Shown piece after piece: positions 26,671-35,792 of a DNA stretch of 64,000 nucleotides. The stretch is from Planococcus halotolerans (GTDB lineage Bacteria; Bacillota; Bacilli; Bacillales_A; Planococcaceae). The stretch lies in the NCBI RefSeq assembly GCF_003289955.1, contig NZ_QLZR01000003.1:1-64000 (forward strand), in the 5' to 3' direction. Within the stretch, counting starts at the first letter, position 1. Every line of letters begins with the position of its first letter. The translations under genes and the position numbers were made by a program. Below the pieces are notes generated by a model, which searched no databases, was not told the origin of the DNA, and worked only from the letters and a program-made list of their open reading frames with translations.

Positions 26671-27636
26671 ATGGAGAGGGAACAGACAAATTGCTGCTCA
26701 GCCAGCCGGCAAGACTTGGCGGCAACAGGAAAAGCAATCGAAAAAGACGAATTTTCACCCGTCCAGCAAGAGAAGGAGTTACGCTTTCCCGAAAAAATGG
26801 TGCGTATCGAAGGCGGGACTTTCCTAATGGGCACTGATGATGAAGAAGGATTTCAAGCTGATTGCGAAGGGCCGGTAAGGGAACAGTATGTGAAGCCTTT
26901 TATGATGGACAGCCATACGGTGACCAATGTAGAGTTTGCGCAATTCGTCAAAGAAACGGGTTACATAACGGAAGCTGAAAGATTCGGCTGGTCGTTTGTG
27001 TTCTTTCGATTTATTGCGCGGGATATTCAAGTTGAAGTGCAGCAAGTGGCGGCGACTCCGTGGTGGTTTGCTGTGGAGCAGGCGTATTGGCATCAGCCGG
27101 AAGGGCCGGGTTCATTCATAGAAGACAGGATGGATCATCCGGTGATCCATGTTTCGTGGAACGATGCGGAGGCGTTTGCCAGATGGGCAGGCAAGCGGTT
27201 GCCGACTGAGAGTGAATGGGAGTTTGCGGCGCGCGGCGGCCTCGTGCAGCAGAAATATCCGTGGGGTGATGAATTGACGCCGAACGGGGAACATTATTGC
27301 AACATCTGGCAAGGAGCGTTTCCGAATACGAATACAATAGAAGATGGTTATATCGGAACCGCGCCCGCTGTTTCATTTCCGCGGAATGGATTCGGACTTT
27401 ATAATATGGCAGGCAACGTATGGGAATGGTGTTCGAATCCATTTGCACAGCAGACTGAAGAAGAATGGCATCAAGCAAATATCCACCGGGCCATGCGCGG
27501 CGGATCGTATTTATGCCATGAATCCTATTGCAACAGGTACCGGGTGGCGGCGCGCACGTCGAATACAATGGACAGTTCGGCTGGCAATATCGGGTTCAGA
27601 TGCGCAGCTGATATCGAAATGGAGGGATCAATTTAA
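26671..27636 (+). CDS. Formylglycine-generating enzyme (sulfatase activator, SUMF1 family)
   Basis: 321 aa cytoplasmic protein of the FGE-sulfatase family (PF03781). MVRIEGGTFLMGTDDEEGFQADCEGPVR opens the fold; HPVIHVSWNDAEAFARWAGKRLPTESEWEFAARGG and YNMAGNVWEWCSNPF follow. The catalytic pair is C282 and C287 in SYLCHESYCNRYR, the motif of true FGEs, followed by SSAGNIGFRCA. FGE uses oxygen to turn the Cys of a CxPxR sulfatase into formylglycine. The first ~40 residues are a family-atypical polar extension with a CC pair. AAGGAGG precedes ATG 26671. Its stop overlaps the sulfatase start (TAATG), so the enzyme and its probable substrate are made together. Confidence 0.93.
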   Translation: MEREQTNCCSASRQDLAATGKAIEKDEFSPVQQEKELRFPEKMVRIEGGTFLMGTDDEEGFQADCEGPVREQYVKPFMMDSHTVTNVEFAQFVKETGYITEAERFGWSFVFFRFIARDIQVEVQQVAATPWWFAVEQAYWHQPEGPGSFIEDRMDHPVIHVSWNDAEAFARWAGKRLPTESEWEFAARGGLVQQKYPWGDELTPNGEHYCNIWQGAFPNTNTIEDGYIGTAPAVSFPRNGFGLYNMAGNVWEWCSNPFAQQTEEEWHQANIHRAMRGGSYLCHESYCNRYRVAARTSNTMDSSAGNIGFRCAADIEMEGSI

Positions 27637-28928
27637 TGGAGAAATTAAATATTCTGATGGTCATTTCACATGATACGGGGCGGCATTTAGGGACATACGG
27701 ACGAAAAGTCGAAACACCGGAGCTGGATAAAATTGCAGAAGAAGGAATTCAATTCGATAATTATTTCTGCTCACAGCCTCAGTGCAGCCCCAGCCGCGGC
27801 AGCATTCTGACAGGAAAATACGGCCATAACCACGGTTTGATGGGGCTTACCCACCTGGGACATACGATGAAAAGCGACGTTAAAACAATTCCTTCCGAAA
27901 TGAAAAAGGCGGGATACGATACGTCGCTGTTCGGCTTTTTCCATGAATCGATCGATGGCGTCTACGAAGGAGAAAAACTGGGCTACGATCATGTCGTGAA
28001 AGTGCCGGGCAACGCAGCGGAAAAAGTCACGGATCAGCTGGAAGATTTCCTGAAAGAGCGTTCCAATTCAGCAAATGAAAAACCGTTTTATGCGTCGGTC
28101 GGATTTGAAGAAACGCATCGCCCGTTTGATGATTTTGAGCCGGATCCGATTGATAGCGTTGAAGTGCCGCCGTATCTGCCGGACACAGAAAAAGTCAGGG
28201 AAGACATCGCTCTTTTCCAAGGCTCGGTAAAAGAACTCGACCGGTCTGTGGGACGGATTAAAAAATTGCTGGATGACACGGGACTTGCGGACAACACGGT
28301 TTTGATTTATACGACGGACCATGGCATCGCGTTTCCCCGTGCAAAAGGTACATTATTGGATGCTGGGCTGGAAACGGCTTTGCTCATCCGATTTCCAAAA
28401 GGCACGATGAAAGAAGGCAGGAGGCAGGATGAATTGCTGTGCAATATCGATTTGATGCCGACTTTGCTTGAAATCGCGGGGGGAGAAGTGCCGGAAGATA
28501 TTGACGGCTACAGTTTTTTGCCTTTATTGGAGCGGCAGGATTACACGGAGCGGGACCATTTTTTCTGCGAATTGACCTGGCATGACCGTTATCATCCGAT
28601 GCGCGGCATCCGGACGAAAGACTATAAATATATCCGGAATTTTGAGGACGGACCGAAAGTCTATCTTCCATATGATCTGTATACGAGTCTTTCAGGCGAG
28701 GAGGTGCGGGAGGAATATTCCGTTCCGAATTCGAAAGAAGAATTGTATGATTTGAAAAAGGATCCGCTGGAACAGGAAAATCTGGCCAGAAATCCGGATT
28801 ATCAGGATATGCTGCTGAAATTAAGGGAACGAGTCGCCAAGTGGATGACGGAAACAGAAGATCCTTTACTGAAAGGCCCGGTTCCCGGGACGGAAGCGGA
28901 AGAATGGACGCAGGATCGTGATAAATAA
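27636..28928 (+). CDS. Type I (formylglycine) sulfatase
   Basis: 430 aa alkaline-phosphatase-fold sulfatase (PF00884). The maturation motif is C50-S-P-S-R54 with the downstream GSILTGKYGHNHG. The N-terminal metal region is ISHDTGRHLGTYG, as in the sulfamidase-like branch. Later metal and active-site residues are in YTTDHGIAFPRAKG. There is no signal peptide, so it acts in the cytoplasm, which agrees with a cytoplasmic FGE. The substrate is unknown; the C-terminal SKEELYDLKKDPLEQENLARNPDYQ is common to the family. No sulfated-glycan lyase or transporter lies next to it. Confidence 0.92.
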   Translation: MEKLNILMVISHDTGRHLGTYGRKVETPELDKIAEEGIQFDNYFCSQPQCSPSRGSILTGKYGHNHGLMGLTHLGHTMKSDVKTIPSEMKKAGYDTSLFGFFHESIDGVYEGEKLGYDHVVKVPGNAAEKVTDQLEDFLKERSNSANEKPFYASVGFEETHRPFDDFEPDPIDSVEVPPYLPDTEKVREDIALFQGSVKELDRSVGRIKKLLDDTGLADNTVLIYTTDHGIAFPRAKGTLLDAGLETALLIRFPKGTMKEGRRQDELLCNIDLMPTLLEIAGGEVPEDIDGYSFLPLLERQDYTERDHFFCELTWHDRYHPMRGIRTKDYKYIRNFEDGPKVYLPYDLYTSLSGEEVREEYSVPNSKEELYDLKKDPLEQENLARNPDYQDMLLKLRERVAKWMTETEDPLLKGPVPGTEAEEWTQDRDK

Positions 28929-29060
28929 GTTGAACTAAAAAAAATAGAATATATCGCTTCTGCGCAAAGCTAGTCGCAAAAATGTTTCAATAAGTCGGGA
29001 AGACCACTTGTTTCATTCACCTGTTCCTAATTCTAGCCATTGCTGAGAGAACTCTCAAAA

Positions 29061-29202
29061 GATATGGAACAAAACAGCGAAGAGTTGACCGACGCCTGCA
29101 AGGGCAACTCTTTGCGACGAAGCTAGCGAAGCGATGCAGGAGCACGGGTTTTAGTTAGCTCAGCGCGAGCCCCCGGCAAGCGAAGCTGTTTTGTGGAATA
29201 TC
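29061..29202. repeat. Dispersed repeat, family 2, copy B, with a family 1 core nested inside
   Basis: The ends GATATGGAACAAAACAGC and GCTGTTTTGTGGAATATC are imperfect inverted repeats of 18 bp, shared with the element at 58973-59134. Inside, 29111-29144 is the family 1 core (33 of 34 bp equal to that at 8344-8377). The right 45 bp (TTAGCTCAGCGCGAGCCCCC onward) is shared with the other family 2 copy. No coding potential. Confidence 0.8.
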
Positions 29203-29249
29203 GATTATGAAAATTATTAAATTATTAGTTCAACTTATACAGATAACAG

Positions 29250-29286
29250 GAAGAGTTGCCGGCTGAAACTGACAGCTCTTTTTCAA
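29250..29286 (+). terminator. Terminator-like hairpin downstream of the sulfatase
   Basis: AAGAGTTGCCGG pairs imperfectly with CTGACAGCTCTT, followed by TTTTCAATTTT. It lies 320 bp after the sulfatase, beyond the repeat element. Confidence 0.6.
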
Positions 29287-29483
29287 TTTTAGCCAGCAGG
29301 TAAAAAGAAGTATCCATTGACTATTAAAAAAGAAGGATTTATACTAAATGAAAACGCTTAATATACAGAAAATACTAAATACATAGTCGATTCAATTGAC
29401 ACAAGAGATGGTAAGGTTTACAGACAATTAAAACGGTCCAGAAAAAACCTCAACAACCCATCTCTCTTTTTTCGTGCAAAACT

Positions 29484-29493
29484 AAAACGTTTT
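29484..29493. promoter_or_regulatory. LacI-type operator candidate before the GH65 operon
   Basis: AAAACGTTTT is a perfect palindrome centred on CG, about 40 bp before the first GH65 gene, as expected for a LacI-family operator or a cre-like site. The LacI regulator at 35793 is the natural candidate. A cre-like word TGAAAACGCTTAAT lies at 29349-29362, and TTGACA at 29396-29401 is a possible -35. The rest of the 29287-29531 gap shows nothing more. Confidence 0.45.
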
Positions 29494-29531
29494 CGGAAAT
29501 TCGGACAACATCACCGAAGGGGGTGGCTGCA

Positions 29532-31886
29532 ATGATGGATTATTCAATCGGTAAAGGAAATTACGAGAATTGGATATTGGGCGAGAATAACTTCTCATCC
29601 CTTCATCTTGGGAAGACCGAAACGGTGATGTTATTGGGAAACGGCTATATGGGGCTGCGCTCAGCGAATGAAGAACCTTATTTAAGTGAAAGAAGAAATC
29701 TTTTCATCAATGGGACATTCAATCAGGCGGATAAAAACGAAGTGGTGGAATTGCCGAACGCAGCAGATGCCACCCGCCTCGACATTCTGATTGATGGAGA
29801 ACGTTTCAGCCTCGAATTTGGGGAAACTGAGAATTACAGTAAACAGCTGAATATAAAAGACGCGGAACTTATTCGCTCTTTCAGCTGGACATCTCCTGAA
29901 GGGAAGAAGCTTCAATTTCGTTTCAGCCGTTTTGTGTCCTTTGCCCATTCTCATTTAATTGGCATGAAAATGGAACTTAAATGCCTGTCGGGTGCAGTCG
30001 ATGTATCGATTGAAAGCGGCATCAACGCCCAGATGACAAATTCCGGAGTACAGCATTTTCTGGAAGGAGACCGGAGAATTTGGGAAGACCGATTTATCCA
30101 GCTCGTTCAGACCACTACTCAATCCGGTATTGATTTCGTTCACAATACGGTACATACATTAAAACTCAACGATGAAGAAATCACTGCTGAAGCGAATAAA
30201 TACATGGAACGCCGAAAAGTGTGGATGTCCTATAAGTTCCGAATAGAGCAAGGAGACAATTTTGAACTGGAAAAGCTGACGACTGTCCATACGAGCCGGG
30301 ATAAAGAAAGTGATCACGAGCATTACAGCCTGGCCGAAATGCAGGAACAATCTTTGAGAGAACTAAAGGATTTCGATAAAAAAGGATACGAACGATTAAG
30401 GGAATCCCATCGCCTTGCCTGGCAGGAAAACGTATGGGATGCCTATGGTTTCGAAGTGGAGAGCGAGAATCCCGACGACCAGTTGGCAATCCATTTTTCG
30501 CTGTATCATTTGACCGCGATGACTCCGGCGCATGATGACCGGATGGGAGTCGGCGCCAAGGCATTGAGCGGTGAAGCGTATAAAGGGCATTCATTTTGGG
30601 ACACTGAAATCTTTATCCTGCCTTTTTTTATTTATTCGAATCCCGACACAGCACGGTCATTGCTGCAGTATCGCTATCATGGATTGCCTGGTGCCCGGCA
30701 AAAAGCAGCTGAACAAGGTTACATCGGTGCAATGTTTCCATGGGAAATGGCGTGGCCGACGGACGGCGAAGTGACTCCGGAATGGGGCGATATCGATATT
30801 GTCACCGGGGAGCGGACAAAAATCTGGGCAGGGTTAATCGAACATCATCTTTCAGCTGATATCGCTTTTGCGATTTATCAATATGTAAACGTCACCGGTG
30901 ATGAAGAATTTCTGGAACAATACGGTTACGTGATGGTTTTTGAAACAGCGAGATTCTGGGCAAGCCGGTTTGAATGGAATGAGGAAAGAGAGCGCTATGA
31001 AATTACTGATGTCATCGGCCCGGATGAATATAAAGAACATGTCAGCAACAACGCATTCACGAATTACATGGCTTATTTTAATTTGATGCTGGCGATGCGC
31101 TATGCGGAGAAACTGGAGAAGGAAAATCCGGAACTTTGGAAGTCACTTGTCCGGCAAGGGGATCATGCCGATTGGCAATCGAAAGCTGAGCGGCTCTATT
31201 TGCCGGAACCGCGCAATGAGGATTTGGTGCTGCCGCAGGACGACACGTATCTGGAATTGCGGGAAATCGATCTTGATAAGTATAAGAAGCAAACGAAAGC
31301 CAGGACAATCTACCGCGATTATAACCCGGAACAGATCAACGGCATCCAAGTGACGAAGCAAGCGGATATAATCCTGTTGTTTTTCCTGATGGAACAGACA
31401 TTTTTGAAAGATGATCCACGTTTTTCAAAAGAGGCCAAACGGGCGAATTTCTTCTATTATGAAGCGCGTACGCTCCATGATTCTTCCCTAAGCCTGTCGA
31501 CGCATGCGATTGCGGCAAGTGAAATCGGAGCACGGGAGCTTGCCTACTCCCTGTTTCGAAAAACCTGCGAAATAGATATGGGACAGAATATGCACTCCTC
31601 TGACGACGGCATTCATGCAGCAGCAATCGGCGGGATTTGGAAAGCTGCCGTGTTCGGGTTTGCGGGTGTCCGCCAGACAGACGGCAGGCTCATGATAAAT
31701 CCGCGGCTGCCGAAAGAGTGGGGGCGTATGCAATTTTCGATTTACTGGAAAGGGGAACCTTTGCGGCTGGATATAACAAAAAATATGCTGAAAATTTCGG
31801 CAGGCAGCGAAAAAGCGGTTCAAGTCGAAACAGCCGGCAATGTTCATGAATTCGAGCATTCAATCGAAATAACGCTTACTGATTAA
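29532..31886 (+). CDS. Glycoside hydrolase family 65 disaccharide phosphorylase (first copy)
   Basis: 784 aa. GH65 layout: N-terminal beta-sandwich (to about 270), linker, (alpha/alpha)6 barrel and a small C-terminal sheet. GHSFWDTEIFILPFF, EHHLSADIAFAIY and DVIGPDEYKEHVSNNAFTNY contain the sugar-binding and catalytic residues, with general acid E499. HDSSLSLSTHAIAASEIG carries the phosphate-binding His and Ser pair. It splits an alpha-linked glucosyl disaccharide with phosphate to beta-glucose 1-phosphate plus glucose. The segment after FPWE (TDGEVTPEWG) recalls kojibiose phosphorylases, but maltose, trehalose or nigerose cannot be excluded. Start ATG 29532 has AAGGGGG upstream. Cytoplasmic; first gene of the operon. 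Confidence 0.9.
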   Translation: MMDYSIGKGNYENWILGENNFSSLHLGKTETVMLLGNGYMGLRSANEEPYLSERRNLFINGTFNQADKNEVVELPNAADATRLDILIDGERFSLEFGETENYSKQLNIKDAELIRSFSWTSPEGKKLQFRFSRFVSFAHSHLIGMKMELKCLSGAVDVSIESGINAQMTNSGVQHFLEGDRRIWEDRFIQLVQTTTQSGIDFVHNTVHTLKLNDEEITAEANKYMERRKVWMSYKFRIEQGDNFELEKLTTVHTSRDKESDHEHYSLAEMQEQSLRELKDFDKKGYERLRESHRLAWQENVWDAYGFEVESENPDDQLAIHFSLYHLTAMTPAHDDRMGVGAKALSGEAYKGHSFWDTEIFILPFFIYSNPDTARSLLQYRYHGLPGARQKAAEQGYIGAMFPWEMAWPTDGEVTPEWGDIDIVTGERTKIWAGLIEHHLSADIAFAIYQYVNVTGDEEFLEQYGYVMVFETARFWASRFEWNEERERYEITDVIGPDEYKEHVSNNAFTNYMAYFNLMLAMRYAEKLEKENPELWKSLVRQGDHADWQSKAERLYLPEPRNEDLVLPQDDTYLELREIDLDKYKKQTKARTIYRDYNPEQINGIQVTKQADIILLFFLMEQTFLKDDPRFSKEAKRANFFYYEARTLHDSSLSLSTHAIAASEIGARELAYSLFRKTCEIDMGQNMHSSDDGIHAAAIGGIWKAAVFGFAGVRQTDGRLMINPRLPKEWGRMQFSIYWKGEPLRLDITKNMLKISAGSEKAVQVETAGNVHEFEHSIEITLTD

Positions 31887-31979
31887 TTGATTCTCTTAGT
31901 TTTTGGAACAGGTAGTCACAAAATGAGTTCATCATTTTGTTTACTATATAATTTCAAATCATTAAAGGGGGCACCAACA

Positions 31980-33233
31980 ATGGCATTTAATAAGAAGTTT
32001 GTTACAGGCATGACATTTGCCGCAACAATCTCACTCTTGGCTGCATGTGGCGGCGGAGGCGGAGACGAAGGTGGATCAGAAGGCGGTTCAGGAGAACAAT
32101 CGCAAGGCATCAGTATTTTCCAAACTAAAGTGGAAATTTCTGAGCAACTGGAAGCTGCTGCAGAGGCTTATACGGAAGAAACGGGAGTTCCAGTGGAAGT
32201 TATCGGGACGACCGGTGATGATTATGCACAGCAATTGCAGATCCGCTTGAACAATGGAACGGGTCCATCTATTATGAGTGTTCAAAACGCAGAGGTTGCA
32301 GAACGTTTGGAGTCGTATTTATATGATTTGAGCGGCGAGGATTTTGTCAGCAATATCGCGCCGGATATGGAATTGATGCTGGATGACAAATTGGTCGGGG
32401 TTCCATACAGCGTGGAAGGATTCGGTATTGTCTACAATACAGAGATGGTCGATCCGGCGGATATCCAGGATTATGATTCATTTGTAAGTACTTTGGAAGA
32501 TTTTAATGCAGAAGGCATCAACGGTTTCGGCCTTTCTTCTGAAGCTTACTTCCTGATCGGGCATATCAGTAACTACCCATTCTCACTCCAGGAAGATCCA
32601 GTGGAATTCATGGAGCAATTGTCGAACGGCGAAGTGACTTTGACTGAAACAGAGGAATTCCAGAGATTCGGTGAATTTATGGAAGCAATCAGAGACAATA
32701 CGCCAACGCCGTTAAACACTACTTATGATACGCAAGTCGGTGATTTTGCGGCTGGCCAGACTGCCATGATTCACCAGGGTAACTGGGCAGCGGGTATGTT
32801 AGATGAATTCGAAGTGGATTTTGAATACGGAATGGCACCCTTCCCGCTTGAAGGCAATGACAAATTGGCAGTCGGCGTAGGAAGCAACTGGGCAGTCAAC
32901 GCAGAGAAAGATCAGGCAGAAATTGATGCAGCTATCGAGTTCCTGGATTGGCTCCACAATAGCGAAACCGGTCAGCGGTTCATTGTAGAGGAATTCGGTT
33001 TTATTCCAGCAATGACCAATATTGAAGCCGGAGATCTGGATCCACTGTCACAAGCTGTATTGGAAGCATCAAACAGTGGGGAAACAATTCCATGGTCGCA
33101 TAACTACTATCCTGCCAACGTGGTTCCAAATGACTTTACTCCAGTGGCTGAGAGCTTCTTCGTCAATGAAGATATGACCGGTGAAGAACTGGTTGAAAAT
33201 CTGCAGGCTGCATGGGAGAACGCCGCTCAATAA
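31980..33233 (+). CDS. Sugar ABC transporter substrate-binding lipoprotein (family 1)
   Basis: 417 aa. Signal peptide with lipobox SLLAAC, then a Gly/Glu/Ser linker and a type I extracellular solute-binding fold (SBP_bac_1): ITGDD-like start ISIFQTKVEISEQLEAAAEAYTEETGVPVEV, GVPYSVEGFGIVYNTEMV, FAAGQTAMIHQGNWAAGM, VGVGSNWAVNAEKD. It probably binds the alpha-glucosyl disaccharide used by the two GH65 enzymes. ATG 31980 has AAAGGGGG upstream; the frame stays open to 31887 without a ribosome site. Confidence 0.9.
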   Translation: MAFNKKFVTGMTFAATISLLAACGGGGGDEGGSEGGSGEQSQGISIFQTKVEISEQLEAAAEAYTEETGVPVEVIGTTGDDYAQQLQIRLNNGTGPSIMSVQNAEVAERLESYLYDLSGEDFVSNIAPDMELMLDDKLVGVPYSVEGFGIVYNTEMVDPADIQDYDSFVSTLEDFNAEGINGFGLSSEAYFLIGHISNYPFSLQEDPVEFMEQLSNGEVTLTETEEFQRFGEFMEAIRDNTPTPLNTTYDTQVGDFAAGQTAMIHQGNWAAGMLDEFEVDFEYGMAPFPLEGNDKLAVGVGSNWAVNAEKDQAEIDAAIEFLDWLHNSETGQRFIVEEFGFIPAMTNIEAGDLDPLSQAVLEASNSGETIPWSHNYYPANVVPNDFTPVAESFFVNEDMTGEELVENLQAAWENAAQ

Positions 33234-33309
33234 GAACGGTGAAATAATAGGGACACGCCTGTAATGGCGTGTTCTGCTTTTTCTGAAAGAGCTTCCAATC
33301 AGCAATGTT

Positions 33310-34203
33310 ATGAAAGTGGGGATGAGCGTGGCGAACAGGAAGAAAATCGGTTGGTATTTAATCTTTACAGTGCCGTTATTACTCATTTTTACTCTTATCG
33401 TACTTGTTCCATTTGTTATCGGAATCTATTACGCTTTTTTCCAATGGGACGGCATCGGGGCGAACCCCATGGTATTCAACGGGCTTGATAATTTTGTCAG
33501 GCTTATGGAAGACGAACGGTTTCTCCGTTCAACTTGGCTGACTGTCTTATTTACGGTATTATCCGTAATTACGGTCAACGCGGTCGGACTTGCGTTTGCG
33601 CTTTTGGTAACGTCCAAGCTGAAGCTGGCAAATCTGGCAAGAACCATGCTGTTCATGCCGTATTTAATCGGCGGGCTGATACTTGGGTATATTTGGCAAT
33701 TTGTTTTTCTTGATGTTTTTACCTTGATCGGGGATGTGACAGGGCTGGAATCGATATTCTTTAACTGGCTGAACAATGAAGACTTTGCGTTATTTGCGCT
33801 TGTTTTTGTCTTTACCTGGCAGATGGCGGGTTATGTCATGATTGTCTATATTGCAGGAATACAAGGAATACCGGGAGAAGTGATTGAAGCGGCAAGAATA
33901 GATGGCGCCAGCGGCTGGCAGCGGTTCTTACGGATTACAGTGCCGCTTCTTATGCCGGCGTTTACAATCAGTTTATTCCTTACCTTGTCCTATGGTTTTA
34001 AAATCTATGATGTTAACTTGTCGCTTACGGGCGGTGGACCGGCAAATGCGACAGAGCTGTTTGCGATGAATATTTACAACGAAATTTTCGGCTATGGAAA
34101 TTATGGCTATGGCCAGGCCAAAGCGATTGTATTCTTTGTCATTATCGCGGCCATTACGTTGACTCAGGTTTATATCACCAAGAAGAAGGAGGTTGAAATG
34201 TGA
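33310..34203 (+). CDS. Sugar ABC transporter permease (MalF/UgpA type)
   Basis: 297 aa with six membrane helices. The coupling loop is EVIEAARIDGASGWQRFLRITVPLLMPAF, the EAA motif that contacts the ATPase. Starts possible at ATG 33310, ATG 33322 or GTG 33328; the last has GGGG six bases upstream. Overlaps the next permease by 4 bp. Works with the lipoprotein before it and an MsmX-type ATPase (39861). Confidence 0.9.
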   Translation: MKVGMSVANRKKIGWYLIFTVPLLLIFTLIVLVPFVIGIYYAFFQWDGIGANPMVFNGLDNFVRLMEDERFLRSTWLTVLFTVLSVITVNAVGLAFALLVTSKLKLANLARTMLFMPYLIGGLILGYIWQFVFLDVFTLIGDVTGLESIFFNWLNNEDFALFALVFVFTWQMAGYVMIVYIAGIQGIPGEVIEAARIDGASGWQRFLRITVPLLMPAFTISLFLTLSYGFKIYDVNLSLTGGGPANATELFAMNIYNEIFGYGNYGYGQAKAIVFFVIIAAITLTQVYITKKKEVEM

Positions 34204-35039
34204 TGAAGGCCATAGGAAATTGGTCGAAAGAGATTCTGCTCATTCTGATGGCGCTGGTATTTCTTTCTCCCATCTATATTATCTTTATCAACTCCTTCAA
34301 AAACCGGCTGGAGCTGTATGACAATACACTGGCTTTCCCTGAGGAATTCAGTCTTCAATACTACAGTGCTGCCATGCAACGGATGGATTTCCTCAATGCC
34401 TTCCTGAACTCGATATACGTGACTGTCGTATCGGTGGTGTTTATCGTAATCCTTTCATCCATGACCGCATGGATGCTGGCAAGATCGGGCAATTGGGTCA
34501 GTACAGTCATCTTCATGACGCTGATCGCTACGATGCTGATTCCATTCCAGACAATTATGATGCCATTGATGCAGATGGTCACAGGAATTACGAGAACGAC
34601 AGGCATTCCTTTGTATAATACGCTCAGTGGGTTGATATTCATGAATATCGGATTTCACGCAGCTCTTTCGGTTTTCCTGTATCACGGATTTATCAAATCC
34701 ATTCCGATATCGCTTGAAGAAGCGGCCACTATCGATGGCGCAACGAAATTCGGTGTGTTCTGGCGGGTTGTTTTTCCGATATTGACTCCCATTACTGCGA
34801 CAGTGATGATTTTGAATGTCATTCTGATCTGGAATGATTTCCTTTTGCCGTCATTGACTTTGATCGACAAAGACCTGCGGACGATTCCGCTGTCCGTATT
34901 TTACTTTTTCGGTGAATTCACCATTGAGTGGAACTTAGCGATGGCCGGACTGACATTAACAATCATACCGGTTGTCATCTTCTATATAATTGCCCAGAAA
35001 TACATCATAAAAGGAATTGGGGAAGGGGCTGTCAAATAA
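34200..35039 (+). CDS. Sugar ABC transporter permease (MalG/UgpE type)
   Basis: 279 aa with six membrane helices. EAA motif SLEEAATIDGATKFGVFWRVVFPILTP. GTG 34200 (overlapping the previous stop) or ATG 34203 can be the start; AAGGAGG lies 7-10 bp upstream. Partner of the MalF-type permease in the disaccharide importer. Confidence 0.9.
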   Translation: MMKAIGNWSKEILLILMALVFLSPIYIIFINSFKNRLELYDNTLAFPEEFSLQYYSAAMQRMDFLNAFLNSIYVTVVSVVFIVILSSMTAWMLARSGNWVSTVIFMTLIATMLIPFQTIMMPLMQMVTGITRTTGIPLYNTLSGLIFMNIGFHAALSVFLYHGFIKSIPISLEEAATIDGATKFGVFWRVVFPILTPITATVMILNVILIWNDFLLPSLTLIDKDLRTIPLSVFYFFGEFTIEWNLAMAGLTLTIIPVVIFYIIAQKYIIKGIGEGAVK

Positions 35040-35063
35040 GCTCCTTTCCACTGGAGGGGTATC

Positions 35064-35765
35064 ATGCTTGAACTAAAAGGGATCACCGGGGTTTTTTATA
35101 CAATGAGCGAGTGGATCATGCGGTTTTCCGGCATCAATTTGCTATGGTTCCTGATTAGCCTGCCGTTTTTCATCCTTTTTGTGACAGTTGAAATGAGCAG
35201 CATCGCAGGATTCGTATTTTTCGGAGCTGCGGGCTGGCTTTTTGCAACGCTCCTGTTTTTCCCTGCAACAGCCGCCGTCTTCTCTGTGATAAGGGAGTGG
35301 GTTGTAGAAGAAGATTTCTCTTCTATAATAAAAACGTATTTTTTCCATCTGAGAACGGATTATAAAATGAATGCAAAAACAGGTGCGGTTTTTGCGCTGG
35401 TATGGCTCGTTTGGTATTACGGTTACTTCTATTTTTATACAGAACAGAACAGCGCAGCAATTCTGTTTATGGTGATTGGAATCGCCATGTTCATCTATAC
35501 GGTCAATTTTCTGTCGATCAGTTCCCATTACCGGATGACTGCTGCGGCGAAGGCGAAAAATGCGTTTTTCCTTTCTGCGGGCAGGCCATTAACGGGTGTT
35601 TTCATCGCAGCCAGCAGCGGAGTGCTTTTATGGCTGAGCGTGACTCAATTATTATGGCTGTTTCCGCTTGTGACTTGCTCGATGATTGCCTTCCTGTCTT
35701 TTACCGCATTTTACAGGGAAGCGCAAAAAATTAGTGGAAAGACGGTGTCGGATGATGCCGGCTGA
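35064..35765 (+). CDS. YesL family membrane protein (DUF624)
   Basis: 233 aa with five or six hydrophobic helices. The DUF624 N-terminus (GVFYTMSEWIMRFSGINLLWFLISLPFF), the central FPATAAVFSVIREWVVEEDFSS and the family's usual length agree with B. subtilis YesL. Such proteins sit next to oligosaccharide ABC importers or GH genes in Firmicutes; their job is unknown. TGGAGGGG precedes the ATG. A second YesL gene at 58141 accompanies the other importer of this window. Confidence 0.85.
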   Translation: MLELKGITGVFYTMSEWIMRFSGINLLWFLISLPFFILFVTVEMSSIAGFVFFGAAGWLFATLLFFPATAAVFSVIREWVVEEDFSSIIKTYFFHLRTDYKMNAKTGAVFALVWLVWYYGYFYFYTEQNSAAILFMVIGIAMFIYTVNFLSISSHYRMTAAAKAKNAFFLSAGRPLTGVFIAASSGVLLWLSVTQLLWLFPLVTCSMIAFLSFTAFYREAQKISGKTVSDDAG

Positions 35766-35792
35766 TGATCAGTGGAGGAAGTGGGATTTAAG

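Noticed and set aside
29349-29362. TGAAAACGCTTAAT as a cre site before the GH65 operon
   Set aside because: The last two positions do not fit the cre pattern; kept only as a remark under the LacI operator candidate.
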